From: Cornus controversa
Lineage: Eukaryota > Streptophyta > Magnoliopsida > Cornales > Cornaceae
Reading direction: 5' to 3'
Assembly (NCBI GenBank): GCA_026545225.1
Contig: CM048849.1
Span: forward strand, 48,219,836-48,283,835
Length of the DNA: 64,000 nt
Shown one piece after another: positions 44,787 through 55,721 of the stretch (within the stretch, counting starts at the first letter, position 1; every line of letters begins with the position of its first letter). Both the position numbers and the translations under genes were made by a program. The notes under the pieces were generated by a model. That model ran no database searches. It was not told where the DNA came from and saw only the letters and a list, made by a program, of their open reading frames with translations.

Positions 44787-44927
44787 ATGAGATGACAATC
44801 TAACAAACCCACAGTTAAATTCCATGACTCCATCTTAGAACACTTATGAAAATTCATATACAAGCAAGTTATGCAACACTCTCCACTATAATTAACATCC
44901 AACAATCAATATTATAAGCAACCAAAG

Positions 44928-44970
<43 letters not shown>

Positions 44971-47116
44971 AATATATAGACTTTGGGTTGAGCCCGAGAC
45001 TTGTGGGTTGCACTTGTTTACTTCATGATGATAAAAACTTTAGAGCAATGTAATTTAAAGCAGAATCATAGCCCTGACTTTAAAACTTGAAACTGACATG
45101 TGATGGAACTCAATGCTAGTATTTAGTCATCGAAGATCATATCACATAGCCAACTAACCCTATATCACCAGAAAATAAAATCTAAACATATGCCCCCCAA
45201 AAAACTAGAAATTATCAAGAATCAGATAATTAATTCAGACTGACTTTTAGCATCGTGAGTTCTTCTTCGAGCAACCCAGATTTCAATCTTGTGCTTCGGA
45301 CTAATGTGTCATCCGGATTCATTTTGTGCTACTCAGTATTAATGTATCATTCACATTCTTCATGGTATTACCCAAAAATGATGGCCTCAAAGAAGTACAA
45401 TAAACAGAAGTCTGCCCTTTTCTGTACAAGATGAACCCCGTAGAGTCCTCAAGTAAACTCTTGCATCTTAAATATGAAACAAATACTAAAATACTTTGAA
45501 ATCTGTCTTTTGATGTTTAAAGAAAATAATTTCTTTTAGTAAACTTCTCTCTCTTTTTATTAGAATAGTATATGTGTGTGTATTAAGTAGAGGATTCAAT
45601 AGCAGTATTTTTTTTTTTTTTACCTCTTTTTGTTCAACCTGAAAATAGCAAGTGAACCTTTCTGTATAATTTTCACTTAGACCATAATATTAAATTCCAA
45701 GCATAGAATTATTGTCTATCACCTCCAAAAGATTCACCAAATATCAGCTAATTCATAAAAATAAATACCATAATTAATAGAGAATTATACCCATACAAGA
45801 TAATTCCACTGTCAGATTGCGAAGGCACATGAATCAAAATGGTAAACAAGGAACAATTGAGAGAAAAAAAAATGACTGAATCAGAATTTGGAAAGTTGGA
45901 AAGAATTATAAGTTTCTATATGCATATTTCGTTGCACAGATAGAGCAAAAATAGGCTGCAGGACACACTTGGAGATTTCAGAGTTATTATTTACTACAGG
46001 AGAATTTACTTTTAGAGCATAGAAATTATGATTGGTAAAAAAATATTTCAAAAAGCAAGTTCGATTTCAGATGAGATAAAAAGGGTTAAGAGTGCTACGA
46101 TGGGAAGAGTAAAGTCTAGTTCTAATTTTAATTCCCTGCATGAAAAGGACAGGGAAAATCATCATCAATTTAGGTCTTTACATGACATAGTTTTCAATTC
46201 TCCACATTTGAAGACCAGTTTTACACAAACAGAGAAAGATTAGGTGATGGCATAAAACTGATTTATCAGCTCACTGAAAGAATTAGTGGAAGTTCAGTGG
46301 AACTTTGGATACCTAAAACTAGTTTCGGATTCAACAGGCCTGATCATTTCTATTTTTGGATTCAACATGCCTGATCATTTCTATTTCTGAAAATAGCAAA
46401 TTATGAGAAGCAGAGCATGGCAAACATTGCACACTAATGACCAGGTACATAATCCTGGAAATTGCAACAAATGTTTCAATAGTAGAATGGATAAACAGCA
46501 ATAGCCAGATTAGATAAACAAATAATAAATCTTATTATGGGAACCACCTTAGTGCTTTAAGGAAAACCAACTTAAGCTATTTGTTTGAAGATTTTAGTTT
46601 CAGCAACAGGCGAAGATGATACATTATTTCTTAGTGATCTAATCTCCCAAAAGCAAACAAATAAACAGGAGACAATATGAACATGAAACAACATTAGCTT
46701 CCAATGAGTTGCAACCAGATACCTATGGTTCTCCACCAAGCTCCACTCGCAAGTTGTCCTATGGATAGACCTTGGGGGCCTGGTCAGAGTAGAAATAAGA
46801 ATATTATCAATCATCAGCAGCAAATTATAGATACTGATCAAGATAAAAAAAAAAAAACATTTTACATATCAAACTTCACATAAACACAAGTCAGTGGTCT
46901 ATGAGAATAGATGAGTACAAAAAGACATCTATTAATAAAAAATTATTATCTAATTAATTTAGAAAGTCTAACAAAAGTTTAGAAACATACACTCATTAAG
47001 CAAAAACTCTCAAATTCAAGCTTATCACGAAGGTGACCCTGCAAGTAAATCAAATAATACTTTCAGTCTAATGTATCAGAATTAAATTGAGAAAATTTTA
47101 TGATTTTGGAAACATG
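44787..47116. other. No gene recognised; microsatellites
   Basis: I see no gene with recognisable homology. A (TA)n tract lies at about 44932-44966, and another, inside the neighbouring LTR, at 44456-44494. Two open frames (46028-46243 plus, 46572-46841 minus) have no family resemblance that I can support; the direct repeat GGATTCAACA(G/T)GCCTGATCATTTCTATTT occurs twice at 46326 and 46359. Confidence 0.45.
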
Positions 47117-47365
47117 TTAAAAGGTATTTTCAGACTTACGGATTTTGATAAACCTACTTGGCCATGCAATTGAGGAAGCCATCACATGACCAAGAATACT
47201 TTGAGGTGGAACAACCATGTACAAGGTCACATTGGGTTCCTTGACATCATTGATCCATACTTTCCAACATTTCATACCACGAGGAAAATCACCTACGAGA
47301 TCATTAGGATCGGTTGAATCAACTTCACTCTCGGCGATAACTAATCCTATCCCATTATAATGCAA
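47117..47365 (-). pseudogene. DUF8039-like transposon-associated domain fragment
   Basis: On the minus strand the peptide reads VIAESEVDSTDPNDLVGDFP, GMKCWKVWINDV, LYMVVPPQSILG and ASSIAWPSRFIKI. The spacing and the phrases TDPxxLVGxxPxG, KVWI and AWP fit the DUF8039 domain that plant genomes carry mostly in En/Spm (CACTA)-related proteins, from my memory of that family. No start codon or neighbouring exons are evident, so I treat it as a fragment. It lies 5.4 kb inside the CACTA terminus at 52798. Confidence 0.5.
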
Positions 47366-47379
47366 TAACTAGCATTTCT

Positions 47380-47540
47380 CCCCAATAACATTTTCGGTAG
47401 GTGAGAATTGATCGAGGGTGCTTGGAGACCTAATCTTTTTGTATTAAATGCAAAACGTAATTCCTCTCAGGATTCAAACCGACATTCTCATGCTTAACGG
47501 ACTGAGCTTTTACCAATATACCAAGCAATGGCCCCTAAGG
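47380..47540 (-). mobile_element. tRNA-related SINE head
   Basis: On the minus strand there is an A-box-like sequence (GCTTGGTATATTGG, about 47526-47512) and a good B box (GGTTTGAATCC, 47480-47470), in a tRNA-like context (GCTCAGTCCGTTAAGCATGAG between them). It resembles a tRNA-derived SINE or a decayed tRNA-like sequence; a full cloverleaf is not apparent. Confidence 0.45.
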
Positions 47541-48683
47541 ACATTCACCCCTTATTCCTCGCATATTAAGTTAAAGTGGCAATATATATGCTAATAAAAA
47601 AAAAATCATTAGAAAGTAATAGGACTTGTCTTTAGCATATGAATCTGGATAACTTTTAAAAAACAAAAGTTTGGTAAAAAATAGATCATAAGTTAGAACT
47701 ACATTACTACAAAAACTATTCTAATTGCACAAAGTTTTTGTTCAAAGCAGCAAAACTCAATCAATTTGAGAAAATTGTACCAATAGCTCATAGAAAGAAG
47801 CCTTCAAGGTAGTTTCAATTCTAATAGCATGAAAATTAAGATCACAAATGGTTATCACTTTACAGTAACGTCACCTTATATGTCGTAAGATGATAATTGA
47901 CAATAAGAACTAGACCAAGTCTGCTAGTCAGCTTTATACTTGACCAAATCATGCTACTTGACATGTGAAATTGGCCAAGACACAAATTTACTCACCTAAG
48001 GTTATTGTCTCCTTTTGTTTTAAATATTTGTCTTTCTAATTGAGTATTTAAATTTATTGTCTTTCTGAAATCTGTCATAGCCACAGAGTAGTACATTGTT
48101 GTTTGGAAGAATTTGGAAACTATCGTATTCATAGAAGTAAGAAAAGATCAAGTATTTTCTTGAAGACACAGTAATCTGATGTCATCCTCCGAATTTTTTC
48201 AAAAGAAATCCAAGATGTGAAAAACAAATAAAAACAAAATTAAAATAAAATAAAGGAAAATCTAAAGTCTCCTAACAATCCCTTACATACATAAGTCCTG
48301 TACAATTTCTTTCATCGAAAACAAATTTTCACAATAAATAGTCTATCTCATATATTGAGTAGAAAATAAATATCTAATAAACTGAAATAAATTCTAATGG
48401 TTCAACCGCTACCTCTTCGACCGGCCGGTACTACCAAATCCCGACATGCCCCATATCAGCAACCTAACCTGCAAAATTTGGGAGGGATAAGCTCAAAGCT
48501 CAACAAGGATATGCTAAACAATCTTTCAATGCCGTAGAAAGTTGACTTTTGCGTCATAATCTCAAAATACAAAATAAATTATATTTTGATAAATATCACA
48601 TTTAACAATTCACAAGTTAACCATATAGCATTTGTCATTTAAATAAATTTAAATGTACAAATAATTATTCATCAAATAATACT
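47541..48683. other. No gene recognised
   Basis: AT-rich DNA without a supported gene or a repeat I can name. Confidence 0.5.
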
Positions 48684-49804
48684 TGTAACATCCACCACCA
48701 TCAATGAAAAGTCCCCATTTCATTTCTTTTAAATGGTTCTGTGCCTATTTTATATTTTTGGCCCAGTCCAAAATACCAAGCCCAAATTCATTATCATGCC
48801 TATTCATTTATGCCGGCCCAAGAAATTTGTGCAGTCCAATGTAATTCAAAGTCCAATCTACAGGCTAGGCCCAATCCAAACACTAAGCCCAAATTGATGG
48901 CTGCAGGAATCAAGTCCACAATTAATGAATCAATCTTTAAACACTAAACCAAACAACCCAACCAAACATGTAGCCCATATGAAAACCATCCTTGGAACTC
49001 CATTTATTTCTTCCACCTCACTGATGCTAGACACCATAACAACCATATGAACCACCAAGAAAACCCACGGCCATGAACCACCATGGGCAGCCTCCAACCG
49101 GCCAATACCACCATGGTTACCTCCTCACGGCCCAGCCTTGAAACCATCCCTTCAGCACAACTGAACCCAAGATAGGCCAACTGCCGCAACACAGTAGACC
49201 AACCATGAAGCCACAGTATCATCATCATCACCATCCCACGCTGGCCGCCACAAGCTTCACCAACCCATGGCTGTCGTTAAACATGGCTGCACCAAGCTAA
49301 CACCAGCCGTCACAAGAACCATCTCGCAGCCGAGTTCCATGAAAAACCCACCGTGCCGAGCACTCTCGTCGCCACCTTCCAAGCAGCCAATCCACACCAT
49401 GGCAGCCCTTTTATCTCAAGCCACAACGGACCACCATAGACCATGAGCACCTCACAACCATGGAAGACCCAACAGCCCGAAACCCACTTCCAGTCACCAC
49501 CCGCTGCCATGGGCAGCCCACCATGGCAGCCGAAGCTCCTTCCTCTCTCTTCCCTCTCGGTTTCTCTCTCTCTAGGACTCTCTCCCTGCCGACCTCCTTT
49601 TTTTTTTTCCCAACCCTAATATATATATATATAACCTTGTGTAAATAAAAAAAATAATAATAATAAATAAAATAAAAGACTATTATGAAGCACACCTCCA
49701 TCTATAAACACTTCCATCTATTCTATAACACTTCATATGTTCATCTTCCACAATTAATAAAAATATTATTATTCTTCTCTTCCACACCCAACTTTATTTA
49801 TTCC

Positions 49805-49835
<31 letters not shown>

Positions 49836-50027
49836 GCACACACTCATAAAATACGACTATACCAAATTTCATACTTGAAATTTTCTTAATCCAACTATGT
49901 TAATAAAATTTCTATATTAAAAAAAAATCACATAATTTGCATGAAAGACTAATAATAAAAAAAAACTTTATAATGTAACTCAAACTCAAACCCAAATTTC
50001 AATAACCTCAAAATTATGGGTATTACA
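48684..50027 (-). mobile_element. Solo LTR-like element F (gypsy-type)
   Basis: On the minus strand the unit starts TGTAATACCCATAATTTTGAG (50027), like the TGTAATATCCCGTAAATTTTGAG start of LTR D, and ends ...GGTGGATGTTACA at 48684; TG...CA ends are thus present. A (TA)n TATA-like tract lies at 49619-49632. The body from 48980 to 49600 is GC-richer with many GGCAGCC/CACCATGG words. No matching 5-bp target duplication was found, and no primer-binding site follows, so it is probably a solo LTR. Open frames within it have no known domain. Confidence 0.5.
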
Positions 50028-50269
50028 TATGAGATCTTCCTCCATGCAAACATTATTTTCCAGATGGAGAAAACATTGACCAAAGGAAAAAATTCCACCA
50101 CACCACATAACATGGTTAATCAGCATCAAAATGAATAAAAGACTAATTGGACTAGAGATAATTCTATGATTTAGAGTTACTGTTCTCTTAAGCATCATTC
50201 AAACATCTAACATATACCTTATAAAAAATAAAATATTAACATATAAATTATACTCGAAGATAAACTCAC

Positions 50270-50478
50270 CGTACCTTTGCACCATACCTTTCTTTTAATT
50301 CCAAGTTCCCACCAGTGTGATCATAGTCATGATGAGTGTTCAGTATGTAGGTCAAATTATGATTTTTCCTACTCAAGATGTCTATAATAGATACAGCTTC
50401 AGAATGATCAATGGCTTCAACAGTGCCAGTATCCACATCATGTAAAATATATGTATAGTTGTTCTTGAGACATGGTAC
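50270..50478 (-). pseudogene. Glyoxalase II exon fragment with altered metal ligand
   Basis: The single exon (acceptor CAG before 50478, donor GTGAGT after 50270) codes [20 protein letters not shown], then [20 protein letters not shown] and [14 protein letters not shown]. This matches hydroxyacylglutathione hydrolase (glyoxalase II), the metallo-beta-lactamase-fold enzyme that hydrolyses S-D-lactoylglutathione. The family's metal motif is THHHYDHTGGN; here the second His ligand is Asp (THHDYDH). No other glyoxalase II exon could be recognised on either side. A GT donor-like site preceded by sequence that could be a 5' exon is at about 52160, but it yields no initiator in frame. It reads as a captured or decayed gene piece. 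Confidence 0.75.
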
Positions 50479-50958
50479 CTGATAATGGGAAAATTCATCA
50501 AAGATTAATAGGGACTGGAACGCATATACTAAATGGATGTGAGTTGGGATGATATAGTGTGTATGTGTGTTGTGTTCAAGTTTCCACATAAATGTTTTCA
50601 GAGAACAAACTACAAGTGAGGTGAAATAAATAATCATCGTTCACTACATTGAGAACGTTGTACAACTAAAATTAGTTGCCCATACTTAAAATATATATAT
50701 TAAAATTAGTTGCCCACACTTAAAATATATATATTTTTTCTTTCTATTTCAACATTTCTATTACAGGCAACATAACAAGCATGTCAAAGTATTAGTTTCT
50801 AGATGAATGAACCCATCTATGTTATATGTGTTAAATCATGGACAACACAGATCAAAACTTAAAAAGCCAAAGTGAATAACAATTATACCACACAAATAAC
50901 AGAAAAAAAGGAAAGAAAAAAAGGACAGATAAATAATAGTGTAAAACATCTAAATACT

Positions 50959-51111
50959 TGTATTACATGATCAAATTAGTACTCTTTGAAGGCACCTCGC
51001 CTAAGAGTACGTATCCTAGGCGCAACAGTTGCGCCTCACACCTCAAACACGTGCCCGGCACGCCTTTGACAACTATGTGTGGAAAGAGTGCTAATCTGAT
51101 CATGTAATACA
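50959..51111. mobile_element. MITE with 30-bp TIRs and nested hAT fragment
   Basis: The left end TTGTATTACATGATCAAATT and, on the minus strand, the right end TTGTATTACATGATCAGATT continue as pairs through AGTACTCTTT / AGCACTCTTT, giving ~30-bp inverted repeats. Between them is a GC-rich fragment (GGCACCTCGCC...GCACGCCTTTGACAACTATG) of the same family as the hAT element at 31379-32175. So one element sits inside another. Confidence 0.75.
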
Positions 51112-51666
51112 ATATGAAAAAGGAGAAGTTAGGAAAGTGCTTTAGGAACTTCTAGTGAACAAGAACTAGAATATGACCTGATATAATAAGAAGTCCTTAT
51201 GTTGTAGGGCCCTTGATTCTTAAGCTCATCTTTTCAGCCTCAACTCTATGCCTTGGTGTCAATTTATATCAACAGGTCTAGGAAGCCTATAGTCTATTTT
51301 TCATTTCCTACCCTCTATACTTACAAGCAACTTCTTCAAACTTACTCTCATCATCATCTATCATAGTTATATCATGAAATATTTTCATATAATTGAGCAA
51401 AATATTAAAAATAATGTTGAAAAAATAAATTCAGAATCAACACAAGAGCCAATCAAACTACAGAACCTATGTGTAATTGGGCAATTGCATTATGCATTTT
51501 TATATATGTACGCTTCTCTCTCTCTCCAAGAAAGATATAAAATAACAGTCACAGAGCAAGAGCCAACTGCATGCCTTGCCCTACAAATAAATTACTCAAA
51601 TTCAGAGTAAGATCTTAGTGTAAATTCAGAGTAATTTACCATTTCAAAAGTTCTTAAATATCTCTG

Positions 51667-51716
<50 letters not shown>

Positions 51717-52374
51717 CCATCACATAAAACTAAGCACTCGGTGGATTATGAAATCAGATGAGATTTGGTAGGATTGTAGTTATGGATTTTTGTTTCAACC
51801 AACTGGATATGATTAGAATTATATGAGCTATGGATCATAAAAAATGTTATCTTAGGACAAATGTAGCAGATACCATTTAAAAAAATGTGGTAGATACCAG
51901 TAAGAAAAGCTTCTTCAATCTGGTTGCAAAGAGTGCTAAATTATTATAACTGTCATTTCGAGTAACCATAAGAACAAAATTAGAACTACAAAGCCTAAGG
52001 ATCCCATACAAATCCTCCACAGACACACACACACACACATATATATATACACACATGTACTAAGGTACTGGTATAACAAATTAATATATAAATACAAAGG
52101 TTGAAGAAAATCAAAGAAACTGAAACCATCACAAATGTCGGATGAATTTGAGTAAAAACACGAAGAGAGAAATCTTACTGAATGAAGGAGATGAGTTGGA
52201 GATTGAGGAGGCTTAGAGATTGCTTTGAGGTGGAGAAATTGGAGTTTCTGTTGCTTCCACAGAGAGAAATTTCGGATTCAGTTTGACATAGACTTTGCCT
52301 TAAGCTTGTTTAAAGGAGCAAGAGAAAGACGATGATCAGAGGTTAGGGTTTGGTTGAGCTTTGATCTGGAGAGG
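51112..52374. other. No gene recognised; microsatellites
   Basis: A (TA)n tract of about 44 bp lies at 51669-51713, and (CA)n/(TA)n at 52022-52040. No supported gene. Confidence 0.5.
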
Positions 52375-52510
52375 GTTAGAGATTTGGGGGTTTGGGTTAT
52401 GCGTGGGAGTCAGAGAGGGTTAGAGATTTGGGGGTTTGGGTTATGTGCAGGAGTCAGAGAGGGTTAGAGATTTTGGGGTTTGGGTTATGCGCGGGAGTCA
52501 AAAATTACAC
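52375..52510. repeat. Three tandem copies of a 44-bp repeat
   Basis: The landmark GATTTGGGGGTTTGGGTTAT recurs at 52381, 52425 and 52469, exactly 44 bp apart. Units are nearly identical (GTTAGAGATTTGGGGG...GGGAGTCAGAGAGG). It lies directly inside the CACTA terminal region. Confidence 0.9.
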
Positions 52511-52544
52511 AGCGCGAATTGGGGCTCAAAAAATAAAGCTTTCC

Positions 52545-52798
52545 ACTACAGGCTTTGCCCGTGATAGATACTAAACTTTCCACTACGGGCTTTGCCTGTG
52601 ATGGAAAGTATCTTTCTACGGTGGGCACACCTAGCTCGTCGTAGAAAGTATTTTCTACGGTGGGTTATGGATGACCGCCTTAGAAAATAAGCTTTCTACG
52701 ACGGGCTACACGGGCCCGTCGTAAGATGTACTTTTTACGACGGGCTACATGGGACCGTCTTAAAAGCCCTGTCGTTAAAACCCAAAAATCTTGTAGTG
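52545..52798. mobile_element. CACTA (En/Spm) transposon terminus with subterminal repeats
   Basis: The right boundary ...CAAAAATCTTGTAGTG, i.e. CACTACAAGATTTTTGGG on the minus strand, is the classical CACTA end. Just inside are inverted and direct subterminal words: TTTCTACGACGGGCTACACG, GGCCCGTCGTAAGATG, TTTTTACGACGGGCTACATG, GGACCGTCTTAAAAG, and three AAGTATTTTCTACGGTGGG-like units. Right flank ATC would be the 3-bp target duplication. The element extends leftwards; its other end is not identified. Confidence 0.85.
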
Positions 52799-53324
52799 AT
52801 CTCTCTCTCTCTCTCCCTCTCCATCTCTCTCACACACTCTCCGCGAAACATTAGATAAAATTCCAATTTATTATGCAATAGTCAATCCCAAAGCAAAGTT
52901 GGCATCTACTGTTTACTATCTTATTTTTCTTATAATAATAAGCAATTTTGAACATAGCGTGGTGCGAAATGAGGACCGGAGATTAAACCATGCTAGCGTT
53001 TTGAAACCTAAGTGTGTAAAAAAATAAATAGATATATCATACCTCCACAGTGAGTCTCAATTGAACCCACAACTTTTAATATCACATACAATCTTTGATG
53101 TCCAATGAAGTTTGAGAGGAAGAAGAAGAAAAGTGGAGAGAGAGGGAAGGTGAAGAAGTGTGAACATACTTTACCCGAATGAAGTCTAACAAATCCGGAT
53201 TTATTTCCTTTATTTACTCTTTTTTCTGATTTTGTAATTTATGTAAATGTGTTCATTTTTTATTGGAACACATAAGTAGTAAGTAGTCAGTAAGTCGTAC
53301 CTAGTCACTGGTGAGTAGATAAGT
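52799..53324. other. Intergenic DNA
   Basis: (CT)n-rich at 52800-52845, otherwise AT-rich with no recognisable feature. Confidence 0.5.
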
Positions 53325-53690
53325 ATTGTCGTTATGTTAAAGATATCTGATTTTCTTGGAACTCTCTCTCTCTCCCTCTCTCGGACTTGTCTACACTAGT
53401 AGTTGATTTTTATTGCTCTCTCTCTCTCTCGGACTTGTCTACACTAGTAGTTGATTTTTATTGCAAAAGAGACCGCTTGAGTGTCCAAATCATTGACTCT
53501 TTCTAATCGTGGAATATATGGACCCCTTAATTTAGACATTGTAGACTGCTTCTACCATTCAAAGTGTTATCTCTGATTTGGGAACTCATATGAAGACCCA
53601 AACTTGTTCTTGGGGTTATGTGAAGACCTAGTCGTCCCAAGATTGTTAAACTAAAAATTTTGCTCTTCTTCATTTATATATATATATGTG
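53325..53690 (+). repeat. Duplicate of the protease promoter region
   Basis: The segment aligns with 37623-37930: GATTTTCTTGGAACT, GATTTTTATTxCAAAAGAGACC, TCCAAATCAT(T/A)GACTCTTTC, TAATCGTGGAAT, GGACCCCTxAATTxAGAxATT, GTTATGTGAAGACC and CGTCCCAA(G/A)ATTGTT. A 60-bp piece (CTCTCTCTCGGACTTGTCTACACTAGTAGTTGATTTTTATTG) is tandemly duplicated at 53370-53464. The TATA tract (53675) is kept, but the protease coding region is missing: the homology ends where CAGGGGCGGAG begins at 53697. Confidence 0.85.
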
Positions 53691-53696
53691 CGTGTG

Positions 53697-53760
53697 CAGG
53701 GGCGGAGCAGGATTGGAGGGTGGGGAGGGCTAAAAAAAAATTAAAAATGTAAGAAATCTA
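53697..53760 (+). mobile_element. One hAT-type terminus (CAGGGGCGGAGCAGG)
   Basis: CAGGGGCGGAGCAGGATTGG followed by a GGGGAGGGCTAAAAAA stretch has the start typical of many plant hAT elements (CAGGGGCGGAGC...). It separates the protease promoter copy from the calcium ATPase pseudogene. A matching inverted end is not found in the window. Confidence 0.5.
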
Positions 53761-53898
53761 TAATTTTTCCATCAATCAAAGAAATCTTAGAAATTTCACT
53801 GTATTAGATATATATATGTATATACAATATAATTCAAGATGTTGTACTCATTGTTAGATAATATATTTCATATTATGTTAGTTTCTTATTATGTTACT

Positions 53899-54579
53899 TC
53901 CTTGAATTGCAAGGACTGCCTATAGTCACTGATTGCAGTAACCATTACCACTAAGATAATACATAGTATTATTCCTAATCCATCATACATACCTTTAGGC
54001 CATCCTTCTGTGGCAATTCCAACACCTACAGAGATCACATGCAGCACATACCATGAGGATGATTAGAGTCAAGTCTTGTAGAGCATCCCATACAAACATC
54101 CAAAGAGGTCTAGATGGTTTCTCGGCAAATTGGTTGAAGCCATAGATCTTTTGTCGAAGGGGTACATCACTGGAAAGAACGCCATTGTTCAGTGAGACAG
54201 ACAATACTCTTGCAAATCCTTCTACTCCTCCATGGAGTTGCAGGCCCTTGGTATCATGAGAACGGACTATAGAGGCTAGATTGTCTGGATCAATGCTGAA
54301 ACCGGCCTGCCTAACCTCCTGAGAGACCTTGTGCTGAACATGAGTACCAGCGTCAATGAAATGCAATGCTGCTTTCTGAACATACAATGCTACTCGTATC
54401 TTTTCCTGGAGATTCTTACGCTTACGCTCGGCTTTGGAGCGCTTGGCGAGGTTGGCGACCATGCGGAACCTCTGGCGAGGGTTCTTGACAAGCCAGACAG
54501 CGGATCTCCATCTCCTCAGATTCTTTTCCGACGGTCTCTTCGGTTCGACTTCAAAGTTGGTTTTCAGGTACCTCTCCAT
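53899..54579 (-). pseudogene. ACA4/ACA11-like autoinhibited Ca2+-ATPase, N-terminal part
   Basis: On the minus strand, from ATG at 54579, the frame codes MERYLKTNFEVEPKRPSEKN, then LRRWRSAVWLVKNPRQRFRM, which is the N-terminal calmodulin-binding autoinhibitory region (about residues 20-45), VALYVQKAALHFIDAG, IVRSHDTKGLQLHGGVEGFA, and KIYGFNQFAEKPSRPLWMFV ending in TM1/TM2 (WDALQDLTLIILMVCA). By memory of the family it is nearest to the tonoplast ACA4/ACA11 clade (P2B). A one-base insertion near 54025 (GCTGCATGTGATC) shifts the frame, so the formal stop is at 53995; the right reading (VGIATEGWPKGMYDGLGIIL, DYRQSLQF) continues in another frame to 53899, where homology ends. Confidence 0.88.
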
Positions 54580-54702
54580 ATCTATTCAAGGCTCAAGGCT
54601 ATAGGAGGAAGTATAGAGACAGAAAGTGATGATGCCTCAAACGTCCGAGAGCATTAGGTTAGTGCTTGGTGTGATTCAAACTTTCCCCGCGAAAAGCGCG
54701 TT

Positions 54703-55083
54703 GATGTACCCCTTCGACAAAAGATCTATGGCTTCAACCAATTTGCCGAGAAACCATCTAGACCTCTTTGGATGTTTGTATGGGATGCTCTCCAAGACTT
54801 GACTCTAATCATCCTCATGGTATGTGCTGCATGTGATCTCTGTAGGTGTTGGAATTGCCACAGAAGGATGGCCTAAAGGTATGTATGATGGATTAGGAAT
54901 AATACTATGTATTATCTTAGTGGTAATGGTTACTGCAATCAGTGACTATAGGCAGTCCTTGCAATTTAAGGACTTGGATAAGGAAAAGAAAAACATAATT
55001 CGATCTTCAGGTCACCAGAGATGGAGATAGACGGAAGGTCTCAATTTATGACTTGGTGGTTGGAGACAATGTTCATCTGTCTA
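54703..55083 (+). pseudogene. ACA-type Ca2+-ATPase, inverted second copy and A-domain start
   Basis: This plus-strand fragment starts at the same residue as position 54168 of the minus copy and repeats it almost perfectly to 54972 (DVPLRQKIYGFNQFAEKPSR through TM2, including the same one-base insertion), then goes on beyond the other copy: FKDLDKEKKNII, QVTRDGDRRKVSIYDLVVGD and NVHLSM, the start of the actuator domain. It breaks off near 55083, where the intervening LTR region begins. The upstream side (CCCGCGAAAAGCGCG, 54687-54701) has no ATPase homology. Confidence 0.85.
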
Positions 55084-55684
55084 TGTGAATTGTTTTTGTC
55101 TTCATAGATTCCAATTATTTTATGTGAAATTCTCTGTTTTTATTTTTTTATCTTTTTATGTGAATTGTTTATTGATTATGTATTGTCTGATTTAAATTTT
55201 TAAATGCTTTGGATTGGGGTAGGTAGGAATCTGGGCTGGAATGATTCGGCTAAGGGTATGCTTAAGTTAATGGGTCAGAGTTATGGTTATATTATCATAA
55301 TTCTTTTATTTATTTATTTATTTATTTTAGTTTATTTAGTTTTAAAAAAAACAATAATAGAATAATAATAATTAGGACAAAAGAAAATAAGATATTAGGG
55401 TTTCTGCCGTTTGCTTTACGCACAGAAACCAAAAGAGTAAACGAAAGAGAGAAAGGAGTGAAGGAGGGATCGGGTGAACGAGTCTTGAATCGTCAAAGAG
55501 ACAAGTTTGATTATTCTCTTCTCCTTTGAATTCGTATGCATAGTCTAAATTTTTGTCTAGGATTGTTCTTTAAAATTTTGTGTATCTCATTTTATGGTAA
55601 TTTATGTTGTTAATGTTGAATTAAACTCGTGAGATCTTCTATGCCAACTTAATATATATGAAGAATTAACATATGAACAGGTTC

Positions 55685-55721
<37 letters not shown>

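Noticed and set aside
46028..46841. Open frames on both strands that could be captured gene exons
   Set aside because: No family resemblance and no convincing splice arrangement.
52160..52350. Minus-strand first exon for the glyoxalase II fragment
   Set aside because: A GT donor exists near 52175, but the frame that would join to the exon at 50478 has a stop and no ATG upstream.
54331..54657. 108-codon plus-strand frame
   Set aside because: It is the antisense shadow of the ATPase N-terminus.
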